This document shows positions 34,402 to 42,831 of a stretch of DNA of 64,000 bases, in pieces. The stretch comes from Roseateles_E sp005503085. Lineage in GTDB: Bacteria > Pseudomonadota > Gammaproteobacteria > Burkholderiales > Burkholderiaceae_C. The stretch covers positions 1-64,000 of the forward strand of contig NZ_JAQOWX010000009.1 in NCBI RefSeq assembly GCF_028462495.1. Reading direction: 5' to 3'. The translations under genes and the position numbers were made by a program. Numbering within the stretch: the first letter of the stretch is position 1; every line of letters begins with the position of its first letter. The notes below the pieces were generated by a model that was given only the letters and a program-made list of their open reading frames with translations, searched no databases and was not told the origin of the DNA.

Positions 34402-36434
34402 GCGGCCCGGGCGAACTGCCCACCCGGGCCTGGTCGACCTCCAGAAAAGTCGTGGCCAGCGTCTTTGTCCTGGCCGGCTATACCGCGCTGGCCTGTGTTG
34501 CGGCCTACCTGTCCGGCGCCCTGTTCCTGCTGCTGAACCGGGCGAACCCCGCGCAGGCGCGGCTGACCAGCATCGCCAGCTACTGGCAGCTCTACGCCGA
34601 CGATCCTGCGCTTCGCAAGAAGCTGCAGGCCTCCATGGCACTGTGCGCAGGTGGGCTGTTGGTGCTGCTGCCTGCGGCGATGTGGTCCACGCTGCGCATG
34701 CGCCGCCCCCTGCACGGCAATGCCCGCTTCGCGACGGCACAGGAGATCCAGAGCGCGGGACTCACGGCGACCGGCGGACCGGGCATCCTGGTGGGCCGGC
34801 ACCGCGGCAAGTTCCTGAGCCTGCACGGCCAGCTCTCGGTGATGCTGTCCGCCCCCACGCGCAGCGGCAAAGGCGCAGGCGTCGTGATCCCCAATCTGCT
34901 GAACTGGCCAGACTCGGTCGTCGTCCTGGACATCAAGGGAGAGAACTACGCCTTCACCGCCGGCTACCGCGGCGCGCATGGCCAGACCGTCTATGCCTTC
35001 TCACCCTTTGATGAAGAGGCCCGCAGCCACCGCTGGAACCCCTTGACGGCGGTACGCACCAGCGAGCTGCACCGGGTCGGCGATCTGCTGGGCATCGCGC
35101 AGGTGTTCTACCCCAACGATGGCAGCGTCACCTCGTCCGAGGCTTTCTTCAACGACCAGGCTCGCAACCTGTTCCTGGGTCTGGGCTTGCTGCTGCTGGA
35201 AACCCCAAGCCTGGACCGCACGATCGGCGAGATGCTGCGCCAGTCCTCCGGCAAGGGCCGATCGCTGAAGCATCACTTGACAGACACCATCGAACAGCGG
35301 CGGCAGACGCAGTGCCCCCTGTCCGACGAGTGCGTCGATGCCCTGCAGCGGCTGCTGTCCAGCTCGGAGGCCACGCTGTCGAGCATCGTCGCCACCTTCA
35401 ATGCGCCGCTGACGATCTTTGCCGATGCGGTCGTTGATGCCGCCACCAGCGGGGACGATTTTCATCTGGAGGACGTGCGGCGCACCCGCCACTCCATCTA
35501 TGTCCGCATCCCGCCGCACCGCCTGGCCAGCGCCCGCCCCCTGCTGAGCCTGTTCTTCTCGCAGCTGGTGAGCCTGAACACCCGGCGCCTGCCCGAGCAG
35601 GACTCGACCTTGCGCTACCAATGCCTGCTGGTGAACGACGAGTTCACCGCGATGGGTCGCGTGCCCATCATCACGAGCTCGGCCGCCTTCCTCGCCGGCT
35701 ACAACCTGCGCCTGCTGACCGTGGTGCAAGCCATGTCCCAGCTCGACGCCGTCTATGGCGACAAGGAAGCGCGCAGCTTCGCCACCAACCACGGGCTGCA
35801 GATCCTGTTCGCACCCCGCGAGCAGCGGGATGCCAACGAGTACAGCGAGATGCTCGGGTATTTCACCGAGCGCGCGACCTCGCACGGGCGAAGCCGGTCT
35901 TTCAGCGGCAAGGGCCAGACGACGGTCAGCCGCAATGACAGCGAGCAGCGTCGCGCCCTGCTGCTGCCCCAGGAGTTCAAGGAACTCGGTAGCGAGCGCC
36001 TGGTCATCATCATGGAAGGCTGCAAGCCCATCCTCGGCGACAAGATCCGCTATTACCGGGAACGAGTCTTCCAGCAGCGCATGCAGTCACCGCCCGTAGT
36101 GCCCGCCCTGGACATGGACCTTCACCTCGCCCGCCTTCAGCAACGCTGGCGCGAGGCAGACGACGAGCTCGCACCCGGCGAAACCCTGCGCTTCGATGCG
36201 CTTGCCTACGACATCTCTAAGCTGCCGCCCCTGGAAGGCGATCCCGAGTCGATCGCGAAGGGGCTGGCGAAGTTCCTCGACGGGATGCCGCCACCCCCGC
36301 GCGCCACCGGTGGCTCTATCGAGCCAGCGCCCGATGGAGACGGCGTCCTGACAACGGAGCCCCCGGCTCACGCCGCTATCGCTGCCCATGGCCCCCGCGA
36401 GCCCGCGCCGGCCATCGAACGACCCCACCCATGA
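34398..36434 (+). CDS. virD4: VirD4/TraG coupling protein
   Basis: A 678-aa inner-membrane ATPase that brings DNA-protein substrates to the channel. Two N-terminal transmembrane helices (about residues 15-40 and 72-93) precede Walker A (LSAPTRSGKGAGVVIPNLL, 150-168) and LDIKGENYAFTAGYR. Walker B is CLLVNDEFTAMGR. The C-terminal 80 residues are Pro/Gly rich and may be the substrate-recognition tail. Its presence shows that the system is a conjugation-type machine and not only an effector secreton, yet no relaxase gene lies in the window. Confidence 0.94.
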   Translation: MSGPGELPTRAWSTSRKVVASVFVLAGYTALACVAAYLSGALFLLLNRANPAQARLTSIASYWQLYADDPALRKKLQASMALCAGGLLVLLPAAMWSTLRMRRPLHGNARFATAQEIQSAGLTATGGPGILVGRHRGKFLSLHGQLSVMLSAPTRSGKGAGVVIPNLLNWPDSVVVLDIKGENYAFTAGYRGAHGQTVYAFSPFDEEARSHRWNPLTAVRTSELHRVGDLLGIAQVFYPNDGSVTSSEAFFNDQARNLFLGLGLLLLETPSLDRTIGEMLRQSSGKGRSLKHHLTDTIEQRRQTQCPLSDECVDALQRLLSSSEATLSSIVATFNAPLTIFADAVVDAATSGDDFHLEDVRRTRHSIYVRIPPHRLASARPLLSLFFSQLVSLNTRRLPEQDSTLRYQCLLVNDEFTAMGRVPIITSSAAFLAGYNLRLLTVVQAMSQLDAVYGDKEARSFATNHGLQILFAPREQRDANEYSEMLGYFTERATSHGRSRSFSGKGQTTVSRNDSEQRRALLLPQEFKELGSERLVIIMEGCKPILGDKIRYYRERVFQQRMQSPPVVPALDMDLHLARLQQRWREADDELAPGETLRFDALAYDISKLPPLEGDPESIAKGLAKFLDGMPPPPRATGGSIEPAPDGDGVLTTEPPAHAAIAAHGPREPAPAIERPHP

Positions 36435-36446
36435 AAGGAGCTGACC

Positions 36447-37145
36447 ATGCGCCTCACCCGCCTCCTGGCCCCCCTCCCCGCCTGCCTCCCCGGGCTTCTG
36501 CTGCTTGCGTCCTGCAGCTCACCGCCCAGGCCACCCTCGGTCGACGATGCGCGCAAGCGGCCGGCAAACACCGCCATGGCCGTGGAGCTGCAGGCCTGCA
36601 GCCCCGACCTTCGGAACAGCCAGCTGCGCGCCCTCGACGCCGAGAGAAGCGCCGCAAAGGCCGCCACAGAACAACAGCGCCTGGCAGTGCTGAGGGACCT
36701 CGTCGCCAAGCTGGAGCCGCCCCAGCCGCCCCGTCCTGCCCCCCGCCCGAACGCTGAGGCCAGCGCGGCCAATGCGGTGGCCACCGTGCACTTCGAGTAC
36801 GGCAGCACCCGGGTGGAGATCCCGGCGAGCACGGCCAGGGCGCTGCTCAAGGAAGCCAAAGGCGCGCCGCTGATCCTGCTGCGCGGCCGCACCGACGGAC
36901 AAGGCGACGTCGCAGCGGAAAGCCGCATCGCCCGAGCGCGTGCGGCTGCGGTGGCCGACTACCTGGTTGCTGCCGGTGTGAACCCCTCGCAGATCCGGGC
37001 GACCTACCAGCCCACCGGAGACCATGTGGCGGACAACCAATCCGCGCAAGGTCGCAGGCTGAACCGGCGCGTCGAGATCGAGATCTATCGCGCCCTGCCT
37101 GTGGCACTGAACGTCACCTCGGCATCCAGCGCCCTTGCCCACTGA
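36447..37145 (+). CDS. OmpA-family lipoprotein
   Basis: A 232-aa outer-membrane lipoprotein. The signal peptide has a lipobox, LLASC, with the lipidated Cys at 23. A helical region follows, then a C-terminal OmpA/MotB peptidoglycan-binding domain: TVHFEYGSTRVEIPAST, LLRGRTDGQGD, ESRIARARAAAVADYLVAAG, and RRLNRRVEIEIY. It starts 12 bp after virD4 with GAAAGGAG as ribosome site. It probably anchors the secretion channel to the cell wall, a role inferred from its place in the operon. Confidence 0.85.
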   Translation: MRLTRLLAPLPACLPGLLLLASCSSPPRPPSVDDARKRPANTAMAVELQACSPDLRNSQLRALDAERSAAKAATEQQRLAVLRDLVAKLEPPQPPRPAPRPNAEASAANAVATVHFEYGSTRVEIPASTARALLKEAKGAPLILLRGRTDGQGDVAAESRIARARAAAVADYLVAAGVNPSQIRATYQPTGDHVADNQSAQGRRLNRRVEIEIYRALPVALNVTSASSALAH

Positions 37146-37199
37146 ATCGCGCACTGAGCCTCAAGCGCAGCGACTTCCAAGCCCGCACAGGAGACCCTC

Positions 37200-38420
37200 A
37201 TGGACAAGGAACACGCCAACAGGCCTGGCGCCGCCGCCGCGCCGGCACATCAATCGGCTGCCGCCACCGCCACGCATGCAGGCGCACACGGAGGCACGGT
37301 CGAGCCGGCCCCGCGTGCCCGCGCGGACAGGGATCTGACCCCGGAGTCCAAGCAGCCGCAAGGCGAACGCTACGAGCTTCGGGATCCCTTCAACGAGGTC
37401 ACCTACCGCGCCAGGACCTTCAGCGAGATGGCCGCCAAGGCGGCACAACTGGATGCGAGTCGCTTCACAGCGATCGATGCGGACGGCACGCGAACGCCGA
37501 TCCGCAAGATCGACGGCGAGTGGCGGCGTGGCGATCGCCTACCTGCCTTGATGAAGCCTGCACCGGACTTGCGGACCACCCGGGACGACTTCCCGGACCG
37601 GTCTGAGGCCGCTGCCGACGAGCGCACGACGGGTCCAGCAGCGAAGCGCGCCGCCGGCCCAGACAAGGCCGGCGCGAAGGTCCAGGCCAGAATCGACGCG
37701 CAAGCCGAGCGTGCCGCCATGGTGGCGCGCATCGAGAGCTCGCTGCAGGAGCAGTACATCATCAAGCGGGCTCCCATCACGCTCGGTGAGATGGCGATCG
37801 GCAGCACCGAGTACCGATTCCGTGGCGACAGCTCCCGGGTCGCCTTCACTGAGTCGCATCTGCGCCTGAGCACCGACACCAACAGCCCCTCGGTGGCACG
37901 CTCCATGGTCGACCTCGCCCTGGCCCGAGGCTGGATGGGTCTGCGGGTCTCCGGCGCAGACGACTTCCGTCGCATGGTCTGGCTGGAAGCCTCCATCCGT
38001 GGCGTCAAAGCCCTGGGCTACGAGCCCAATATCGGCGACCTGAACCTACTCAGGCGCGAGCGCGAGACTCGGCAGCACAACCGCATCGAACCCACACCCG
38101 AAGCCGTTGGCGCATCCAGCCCACATGCACTAGCGGTCGCCAGCGACAAGTCCTCGTCCCGTGGCGGCAGCCGCAAGGCCGTGATTGCCGCCATGGACGC
38201 GATCCTGACCGAGAAGAAAGTACCCGAGGCCAAGCGCCTGGCCGTGCTGGCCGCCGCCGAAAGACAGCTGGCGCAGATGGCCCGCAACGGCCACGTGCCC
38301 AAGGTCAAGGTCTACGACCGCAACGCCGAGCGTCAGGCGCAGGCCGCAGCACCGGCACCCGATGTCAGCCGGACCCAGGATCAACAGCGCGATCGCGCCC
38401 CAGCGTCCCCCGTGCGCTGA
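37200..38420 (+). CDS. LPD7-domain protein of the transfer operon
   Basis: A 406-aa cytoplasmic protein. Residues 60-115 form a small conserved module (YELRDPFNEVTYRARTF, SRFTAIDADGTRTPIRKIDG). Residues 175-285 match the LPD7 domain (RAPITLGEMAIGSTEYRFRG, SPSVARSMVDLALARGWMGL, VWLEASIRGVKALGYEP). LPD7 is typically found in, or next to, conjugative relaxases and DNA primases. A helical basic tail follows. It could act with a relaxase encoded elsewhere on the element. Confidence 0.7.
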   Translation: MDKEHANRPGAAAAPAHQSAAATATHAGAHGGTVEPAPRARADRDLTPESKQPQGERYELRDPFNEVTYRARTFSEMAAKAAQLDASRFTAIDADGTRTPIRKIDGEWRRGDRLPALMKPAPDLRTTRDDFPDRSEAAADERTTGPAAKRAAGPDKAGAKVQARIDAQAERAAMVARIESSLQEQYIIKRAPITLGEMAIGSTEYRFRGDSSRVAFTESHLRLSTDTNSPSVARSMVDLALARGWMGLRVSGADDFRRMVWLEASIRGVKALGYEPNIGDLNLLRRERETRQHNRIEPTPEAVGASSPHALAVASDKSSSRGGSRKAVIAAMDAILTEKKVPEAKRLAVLAAAERQLAQMARNGHVPKVKVYDRNAERQAQAAAPAPDVSRTQDQQRDRAPASPVR

Positions 38421-38429
38421 AGCCCTGCG

Positions 38430-39566
38430 ATGAGCACGATCGCCACCGAGATGGGACCGAAGGCGTCAGTGCTGGAGCTTGAAGGCCTGCGGCTCCTGCC
38501 CACGTCACCGGGATTCGCAGCAGCCGTCGCCCATGCCTACGGCAGGCAGCGGCGCCCCCGCTGCCTGTGCCGGCCGGAGGGCATCGAGATGTACATCGCC
38601 AGGCTGGCGGGCAACTACCTCGTCAAGCGCATGCCCGGGACCGGCGATAGGCACGCACCGGCCTGCCCTTCGTATGAGCCGCCGCCGGAGCTGTCGGGGA
38701 TTCGCCCCTTGCTCGGCAGCGCGATCAAGGAGGATCCCTGCAGCGGCAAAACCCTGCTGAAGCTGGGCTTCCCCTTGTCCCGGCGGCCGGCCAACACGAC
38801 ACCGAGCCGGCTTCCCTCTGTCGCCAGCACGGCCAGCAGCAGCACGCATCGCCTGTCCTTGCGCGCCCTGCTGCACTACCTCTGGGATCAGGCAGAGCTC
38901 ACGCGCTGGCACCCCGGCTTCGAGGGCCGCCGCAGTTGGGGGGCCGTCCGCCGCCAACTGCTGCAGGCCGCCTCGCGGATGCTCGCGTGCGGCGAAGCCC
39001 TGTCCAGCAAGCTCGACGTCCCAGAACCCTTCTCGGTCGAGCAGGCGGACGCGATCCGTGCACGCAGGCATGCCCGATGGGCCGAAGCCGCAAGGCTCCG
39101 CACCGGGGAGGCGTCGATGCTCTTGCTGATCGCCGAAGCGAAGGAAATCGTTCCAGCCAGGCATGGGCACAAGCTCGTCATCAAGCATGTGCCCGACGTC
39201 GGGTTCGCCCTGGAACCCTCGCTCTATCACCGCCTCGTCACTCGCTTCGAGCCGGAGCTGACGCTCTGGAGTGCCGCAGACGATACCCATCTGATCATCA
39301 TCGCGACCTTTGGCATCGGCCCCGAACTGCTGCCCCACATTGCCGAGCTGAGCCTCATGACTGTGGACCAGCACTGGCTGCCCGTCGAGACCATGGGCGA
39401 CAAGCAGCTGCTGGAAACACTCGTCCGGACGCGCCGCTCGTTCTTGCGGCTGCTGCGCTACGACCTCAGTCCCGACACACAGATTCCTGCACTGGTACTG
39501 ACCGATCGAGGAGATGTGCCAGAGCCGGTTTTTGTGGAGGACTGCGATAACGCGATCTCTCTCTGA
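38430..39566 (+). CDS. DUF1173 family protein
   Basis: A 378-aa protein. The N-terminus has the Cys-rich motif of DUF1173 (RPRCLCRPEGIEMYIARLAG, then HAPACPSYEPP). The middle has LRALLHYLWDQAELTRWHPG and RRSWGAVRRQLLQAASRM, and a final beta-rich region ends at VFVEDCDNAISL. DUF1173 genes are a regular companion of VirB/VirD4 operons on plasmids and integrative elements; the function is unknown. It is the last co-oriented gene of the operon. Confidence 0.8.
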   Translation: MSTIATEMGPKASVLELEGLRLLPTSPGFAAAVAHAYGRQRRPRCLCRPEGIEMYIARLAGNYLVKRMPGTGDRHAPACPSYEPPPELSGIRPLLGSAIKEDPCSGKTLLKLGFPLSRRPANTTPSRLPSVASTASSSTHRLSLRALLHYLWDQAELTRWHPGFEGRRSWGAVRRQLLQAASRMLACGEALSSKLDVPEPFSVEQADAIRARRHARWAEAARLRTGEASMLLLIAEAKEIVPARHGHKLVIKHVPDVGFALEPSLYHRLVTRFEPELTLWSAADDTHLIIIATFGIGPELLPHIAELSLMTVDQHWLPVETMGDKQLLETLVRTRRSFLRLLRYDLSPDTQIPALVLTDRGDVPEPVFVEDCDNAISL

Positions 39567-39901
39567 ACAGCGGCCTGGGCTGATTCGCAAGCTCCGATCA
39601 GATGGGGAGTTTTCAGGGAAGGATCCGAACCACCATGTGAGTCTTGCTCTCTACAACGAGGCAATCCAACAACCCCAATCGCGGTGCACCCGCGCCGATG
39701 CAGTGGGCCTGGAATCCGGAAATCGGGGGTTGTTCATGACGGGCTAATTTGCTTGCAACGCCATCCCCTTCGACACATGAATGCACCGGCCAATACCTGA
39801 TCTGAACTCACAAGAACTTTTCGGACAGCTGGTGCTTTCTAGCCAAGCCTTCACCTTCGAGTTCGCGATCAAGATCGTCTCTTTCGTGGCCTTGGCTCAA
39901 T
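39567..39901. other. non-coding stretch with a 9-bp inverted repeat at the operon end
   Basis: AACAACCCC (39668-39676) is matched by GGGGTTGTT (39726-39734), and the 49-bp loop contains the palindrome GGTGCACC. There is no T-run. It may act in transcript termination or be the relic of a mobile-element end. Otherwise I see no gene here. Confidence 0.4.
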
Positions 39902-40603
39902 TCAACTCTTCCCCGGGACGATGACCACACCGATCCGATCTGCCAGATCCAGTACGGCATCGTAGGTTTCAGCATCGCCGGTCAGGCTGCGCGATGCGCC
40001 TTCAGCCTTGAGTGCGCCCGCCGGGATGCGATCGCCGAAGAGCATCACGGCTCGCGCCGAATCGTCCTGCCTCGACACCCAGCACAAGCCTTGGGCGCCA
40101 GGGCATTGCCCATGGAAAGCCACGGCCCACGTCCGGGTTCCGGGGTACTGATCCTTCTCCGTGTCGATGAGTTGCTTACGTGTCACACCCAGCTTGCGCA
40201 GCGGCACGCTGCTCAGATCGACCAGTTGCACGGGCGCTTCCACCACGACGGTGGAATGGACCTGCCCTTCGAGCTTCGCTTTGTCGATGCTCTTGAAGCC
40301 GGCGGTATGTGGCACGTCGTGAAAGACCGTCTCCATCAACGCACAAGGCAACGTCGTGCCCGCGTACAACGTGGGAATCGCCTTTCCCTTCTCGTCTTGA
40401 ATCGGACTGAAGCGCGCGTTGCCTTGCTTGCCGGGATTGAATTGATCCGCTCTGTACTTGCTTTGATGCACGCGATGAAGCACGGTGTCTTTGGCAAGCT
40501 CCATGAGCGTGACCTTCAAGCTGCCCGAAGGCTCCGGTGTGCTCAGCGATGCCTCACCACCAGGCGCAGCATCGCCTGCAGGCTTGGCCCTGCGCTTAGC
40601 CAT
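39902..40603 (-). CDS. RES-domain toxin (NAD+-degrading)
   Basis: A 233-aa protein. After a 30-residue variable N-terminus come the RES signature residues: LHRVHQ (R44), FNPG and RFSP, TLYAG (Y80), CALMETVFHD (E91) and CWVSRQDDSARAVMLFGD (S177). RES toxins remove the nicotinamide of NAD+ and so arrest growth when not held by their Xre-type antitoxin. The ATG at 40603 overlaps the antitoxin stop by 8 bp, which supports it over an upstream in-frame start. The pair sits right after the secretion operon, a usual place for a stabilising module. Confidence 0.85.
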   Translation of the reverse strand: MAKRRAKPAGDAAPGGEASLSTPEPSGSLKVTLMELAKDTVLHRVHQSKYRADQFNPGKQGNARFSPIQDEKGKAIPTLYAGTTLPCALMETVFHDVPHTAGFKSIDKAKLEGQVHSTVVVEAPVQLVDLSSVPLRKLGVTRKQLIDTEKDQYPGTRTWAVAFHGQCPGAQGLCWVSRQDDSARAVMLFGDRIPAGALKAEGASRSLTGDAETYDAVLDLADRIGVVIVPGKS

Positions 40604-41270
40604 GGCTGACTTCCTGGAGCTCGTCCATGGCGGCCCCAATGACCCGGTCCGGGGCCGAGGCCAGCAGATCCTGGGGGCGCTTGCCACCCAGGAAACTGTT
40701 TTCGGAGCGGAACCAGTACGCCTGGCCCCAGCCGTCCTTGTGCCCCGCAAAGACCTCGATGACCTTGGCCAGGGCTTTCAGCGGGCGGAAGCCAGCATCC
40801 CGGTCCAGCCCGTAACCCGGAAAGTAGTCGACGCCGCCGTGATTGATGGCGAAGATTTGTCCTTGCTTCTTCCACTTGTTCGGCTGGGCGCTCGGGTTGC
40901 GAGTGCTCAAGCCCGCCAACTGCGCTATCTGGGCCGCAGTCAGCCAATCGCCGCTCTCCAGCACAGCCTTGCGCGCCTGCACCAGCATGCTCGCTTCCTT
41001 CAGCAAGCGGGGCGACGGCGGGGTACGGGGCACCAGCACTTCGGCCAGGCGTTCGATCGATCCCCGGTCTTGACGCTCGATCAACACCTCGAACATGGAA
41101 GACGCCACGTTCGTGAAGTTGTCCGCCAGCGCCGCGAAGTCGGAGGGCTCGATGCTGTCGAACTCCAGCACCAGCACGCGATCAGCCTGCGATCGGCCGA
41201 GCCGGACCTGAACCTCCTTGGGCGTGCCCACCGAGGCCAATACGCCGAAATGGTCTGCAGCGACGCCCAT
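40596..41270 (-). CDS. Xre/MbcA/ParS-type antitoxin of the RES toxin
   Basis: A 224-aa protein. A helix-turn-helix lies around residues 106-140 (LTAAQIAQLAGLSTRNPSAQ). The C-terminus has the toxin-binding module of RES/Xre pairs: VIEVFAGHKDGWGQAYWF, then NSFLGGKRPQDLLASAPDRV. It is longer than the usual 140-160-aa antitoxin because of about 95 extra N-terminal residues. GAGG lies 6 bp before the ATG at 41270. It likely represses its own operon through the palindromic site at 41293-41324. Confidence 0.82.
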   Translation of the reverse strand: MGVAADHFGVLASVGTPKEVQVRLGRSQADRVLVLEFDSIEPSDFAALADNFTNVASSMFEVLIERQDRGSIERLAEVLVPRTPPSPRLLKEASMLVQARKAVLESGDWLTAAQIAQLAGLSTRNPSAQPNKWKKQGQIFAINHGGVDYFPGYGLDRDAGFRPLKALAKVIEVFAGHKDGWGQAYWFRSENSFLGGKRPQDLLASAPDRVIGAAMDELQEVSHG

Positions 41271-41292
41271 GACTACCTCAGCAGGTTATTTA

Positions 41293-41324
41293 GGTTATCA
41301 AATGGTACCATGACCCATATAACC
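41293..41324. promoter_or_regulatory. palindromic operator of the toxin-antitoxin operon
   Basis: GGTTAT (41293-41298) and ATAACC (41319-41324) are inverted repeats that flank a perfect 10-bp palindrome ATGGTACCAT (41302-41311). The site ends 23 bp upstream of the antitoxin start. Inference: autoregulatory operator. Confidence 0.55.
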
Positions 41325-41891
41325 AACAACACACAACACCGACTTGCCAGCCTGGATTCAGCTGGAAGGCCCATGCCCTGTGCGTTGCCCCTCAGCCGGG
41401 CAGAACTGTGACGCATCCTCGTGGCCCTGCACCGACCTTCGCGTTAGCCCCCCACGCTCCCGCCGCGACAGGCTGTGCAAGGCAACCAAGGCAGGCGCAA
41501 CGCTCGTGTTGTCGCCCGTCTTGAACTGGTGCCGCTGACCCGCAGTTCCACGAAGCCAGCCGCCATGACCATCGCTGATCAGACCTTGCGAGCAAGCGCC
41601 ACAGCCACGTCGCCACCTATTCCGGCCAAGGCCAACTTGCCCACAAATTCTGTGGACAAGTTTGTGAATAGGCAGTCATCTCGTTGTCCCGGCCCAGCAA
41701 GCGTCGGTCGCCCGTTGCACTGCCTCAATTTTTGGCAGAGCCGGACAATTGCCAGCCCGCAGCATATGCCCCAGGAATTCAGCCCCCGCAGAGCTTCGAC
41801 CAGGTGTGCAGTTCACACCGGATCGCGCCAAGAACTGTTTAGCCAGCAAGAAGCCAACATTCTTTCAAGCATCGGCGGGGCCGCTGGAGTA
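41325..41891. other. gene-free stretch with a FecR remnant and small hairpins
   Basis: About 570 bp without an intact gene. It includes the degraded FecR tail listed separately, a CCACAAATTCTGTGG hairpin at 41641-41655, and the 3' flank of the truncated NmrA gene. Nothing else could be supported. Confidence 0.4.
41447..41578 (-). pseudogene. FecR C-terminal fragment (remnant 3), frameshifted
   Basis: On the minus strand one frame reads VSAMVMAAGFVELRVSGT. After a 1-2 nt shift it continues FKTGDNTSVAPALVALHSL. This corresponds to the intact FecR sequence VTIRVADGGALGSLRVSG then FKTGDNLSFARALGKLHGL. The frame is broken at the GVF/FKT junction and the natural end (LELEAR) has decayed. It is the most degraded of the three remnants and lies at the far side of the secretion/toxin-antitoxin block. 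Confidence 0.55.
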
Positions 41892-42470
41892 TCAGGACAA
41901 CTGGATCATTTCGCGCACCGCCTCACGGTAGTTCCTCAGCGGGCGCCCGAGCAATGCCTGCAGCCGCAGGGCCGCACCAACTGCCGGATGCATGCCGTGC
42001 TGCTGGATGCCGGCCATCATGAGTCGCATGTCATAGGCCATCCACCCCGGCGCGAAGGCCGCCAGCTGGCTCTCGAAGACATCGAGGTCGTCGCCCCCGT
42101 ACTTGATCTCCCGACCCAATGCCTCGCTCCAGATGCGCGCGATGGATTCCCCCGTCAAGGCATCGGGGCCGGCCAGGTCTAGAGTCAGTCGGGGCTGCGG
42201 CTCGGGCGACTTGTCTCGACGGAGCAGTTCTGCTGTGGCGACGTCCGCGATGTCTCGCGTATCGATCATGCAAACGCCGGCCGATCCGATTGGCATCGGG
42301 TAGACGCCATGACCTTCGATGACTGGTTTCACCTGCACATCGTTCTGCATGAAGTACGCCGGCCGCAGCACGGTCACGGGCAACTCCAAGCTCTCGATCA
42401 TGCGCTCCACCGCGTGTTTGCCTGTGAAGTGCGGCACATTGGTGTACAGGTCTGCGTGGATGGCCGAGCA
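41892..42470 (-). pseudogene. 5'-truncated NmrA-like NAD(P)-binding protein
   Basis: From about 42470 to the stop at 41892 the reading frame matches the C-terminal two thirds of NmrA/SDR atypical proteins: SAIHADLYTNVPHFTGKHAV, TVLRPAYFMQND, VCMIDTRDIADVATAELL and LTLDLAGPDALTGESIARIW. The N-terminal Rossmann segment with the GxxGxxG nucleotide loop is absent. The codons upstream (to 42761) stay open but resemble nothing. Without the cofactor loop the protein should not work. A TTCGC-CTAA-GCGAA hairpin at 42553-42566 lies upstream of the break. Confidence 0.65.
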
Positions 42471-42790
42471 GCAGCACATCAAATCACGGTACCGGAGTGC
42501 AAGGTAGGCGAGCTGCACCAGGCCAACGGGGCTCTGAAATTCGCCTCGCATACTTCGCCTAAGCGAACCGCTGTAGCGTCGAGCTAGGTAAGTGAGCATG
42601 CCCTGCGTTCCCCGCCCTGCACTAAGGCACACCATGCTCCAGTTGCGCGGACACCGCAGGTATCGCGCCCGCCTTACTCGCCCGACTTCAAGCCGAAAGC
42701 CGTCGAATCCGAGATCAATGGCTGCCAGCACCGGGCAGTCCGACGGAAAAACTCCCGACATCGGTGCAAGCCTCCAACCCGGAAGAAATT

Positions 42791-42816
42791 ATGTAAACTG
42801 AATATACGGTTTACAT
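42791..42816. promoter_or_regulatory. perfect 8-bp inverted repeat upstream of the H1-like gene
   Basis: ATGTAAAC (42791-42798) and GTTTACAT (42809-42816) form a perfect dyad with a 10-bp AT-rich spacer (TGAATATACG). It ends 15 bp before the next ATG, so a bound protein would block transcription or translation start. The regulator is unknown. Confidence 0.55.
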
Positions 42817-42831
42817 AGAAAAGGAAGCCAC

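Noticed and set aside
41641..41667. Hairpin CCACAAATTCTGTGG and nearby CACAAA/TTTGTG as a possible origin or DnaA-type site
   Set aside because: Isolated and short, with no DnaA-box cluster or AT-rich unwinding region; treated as an incidental hairpin.
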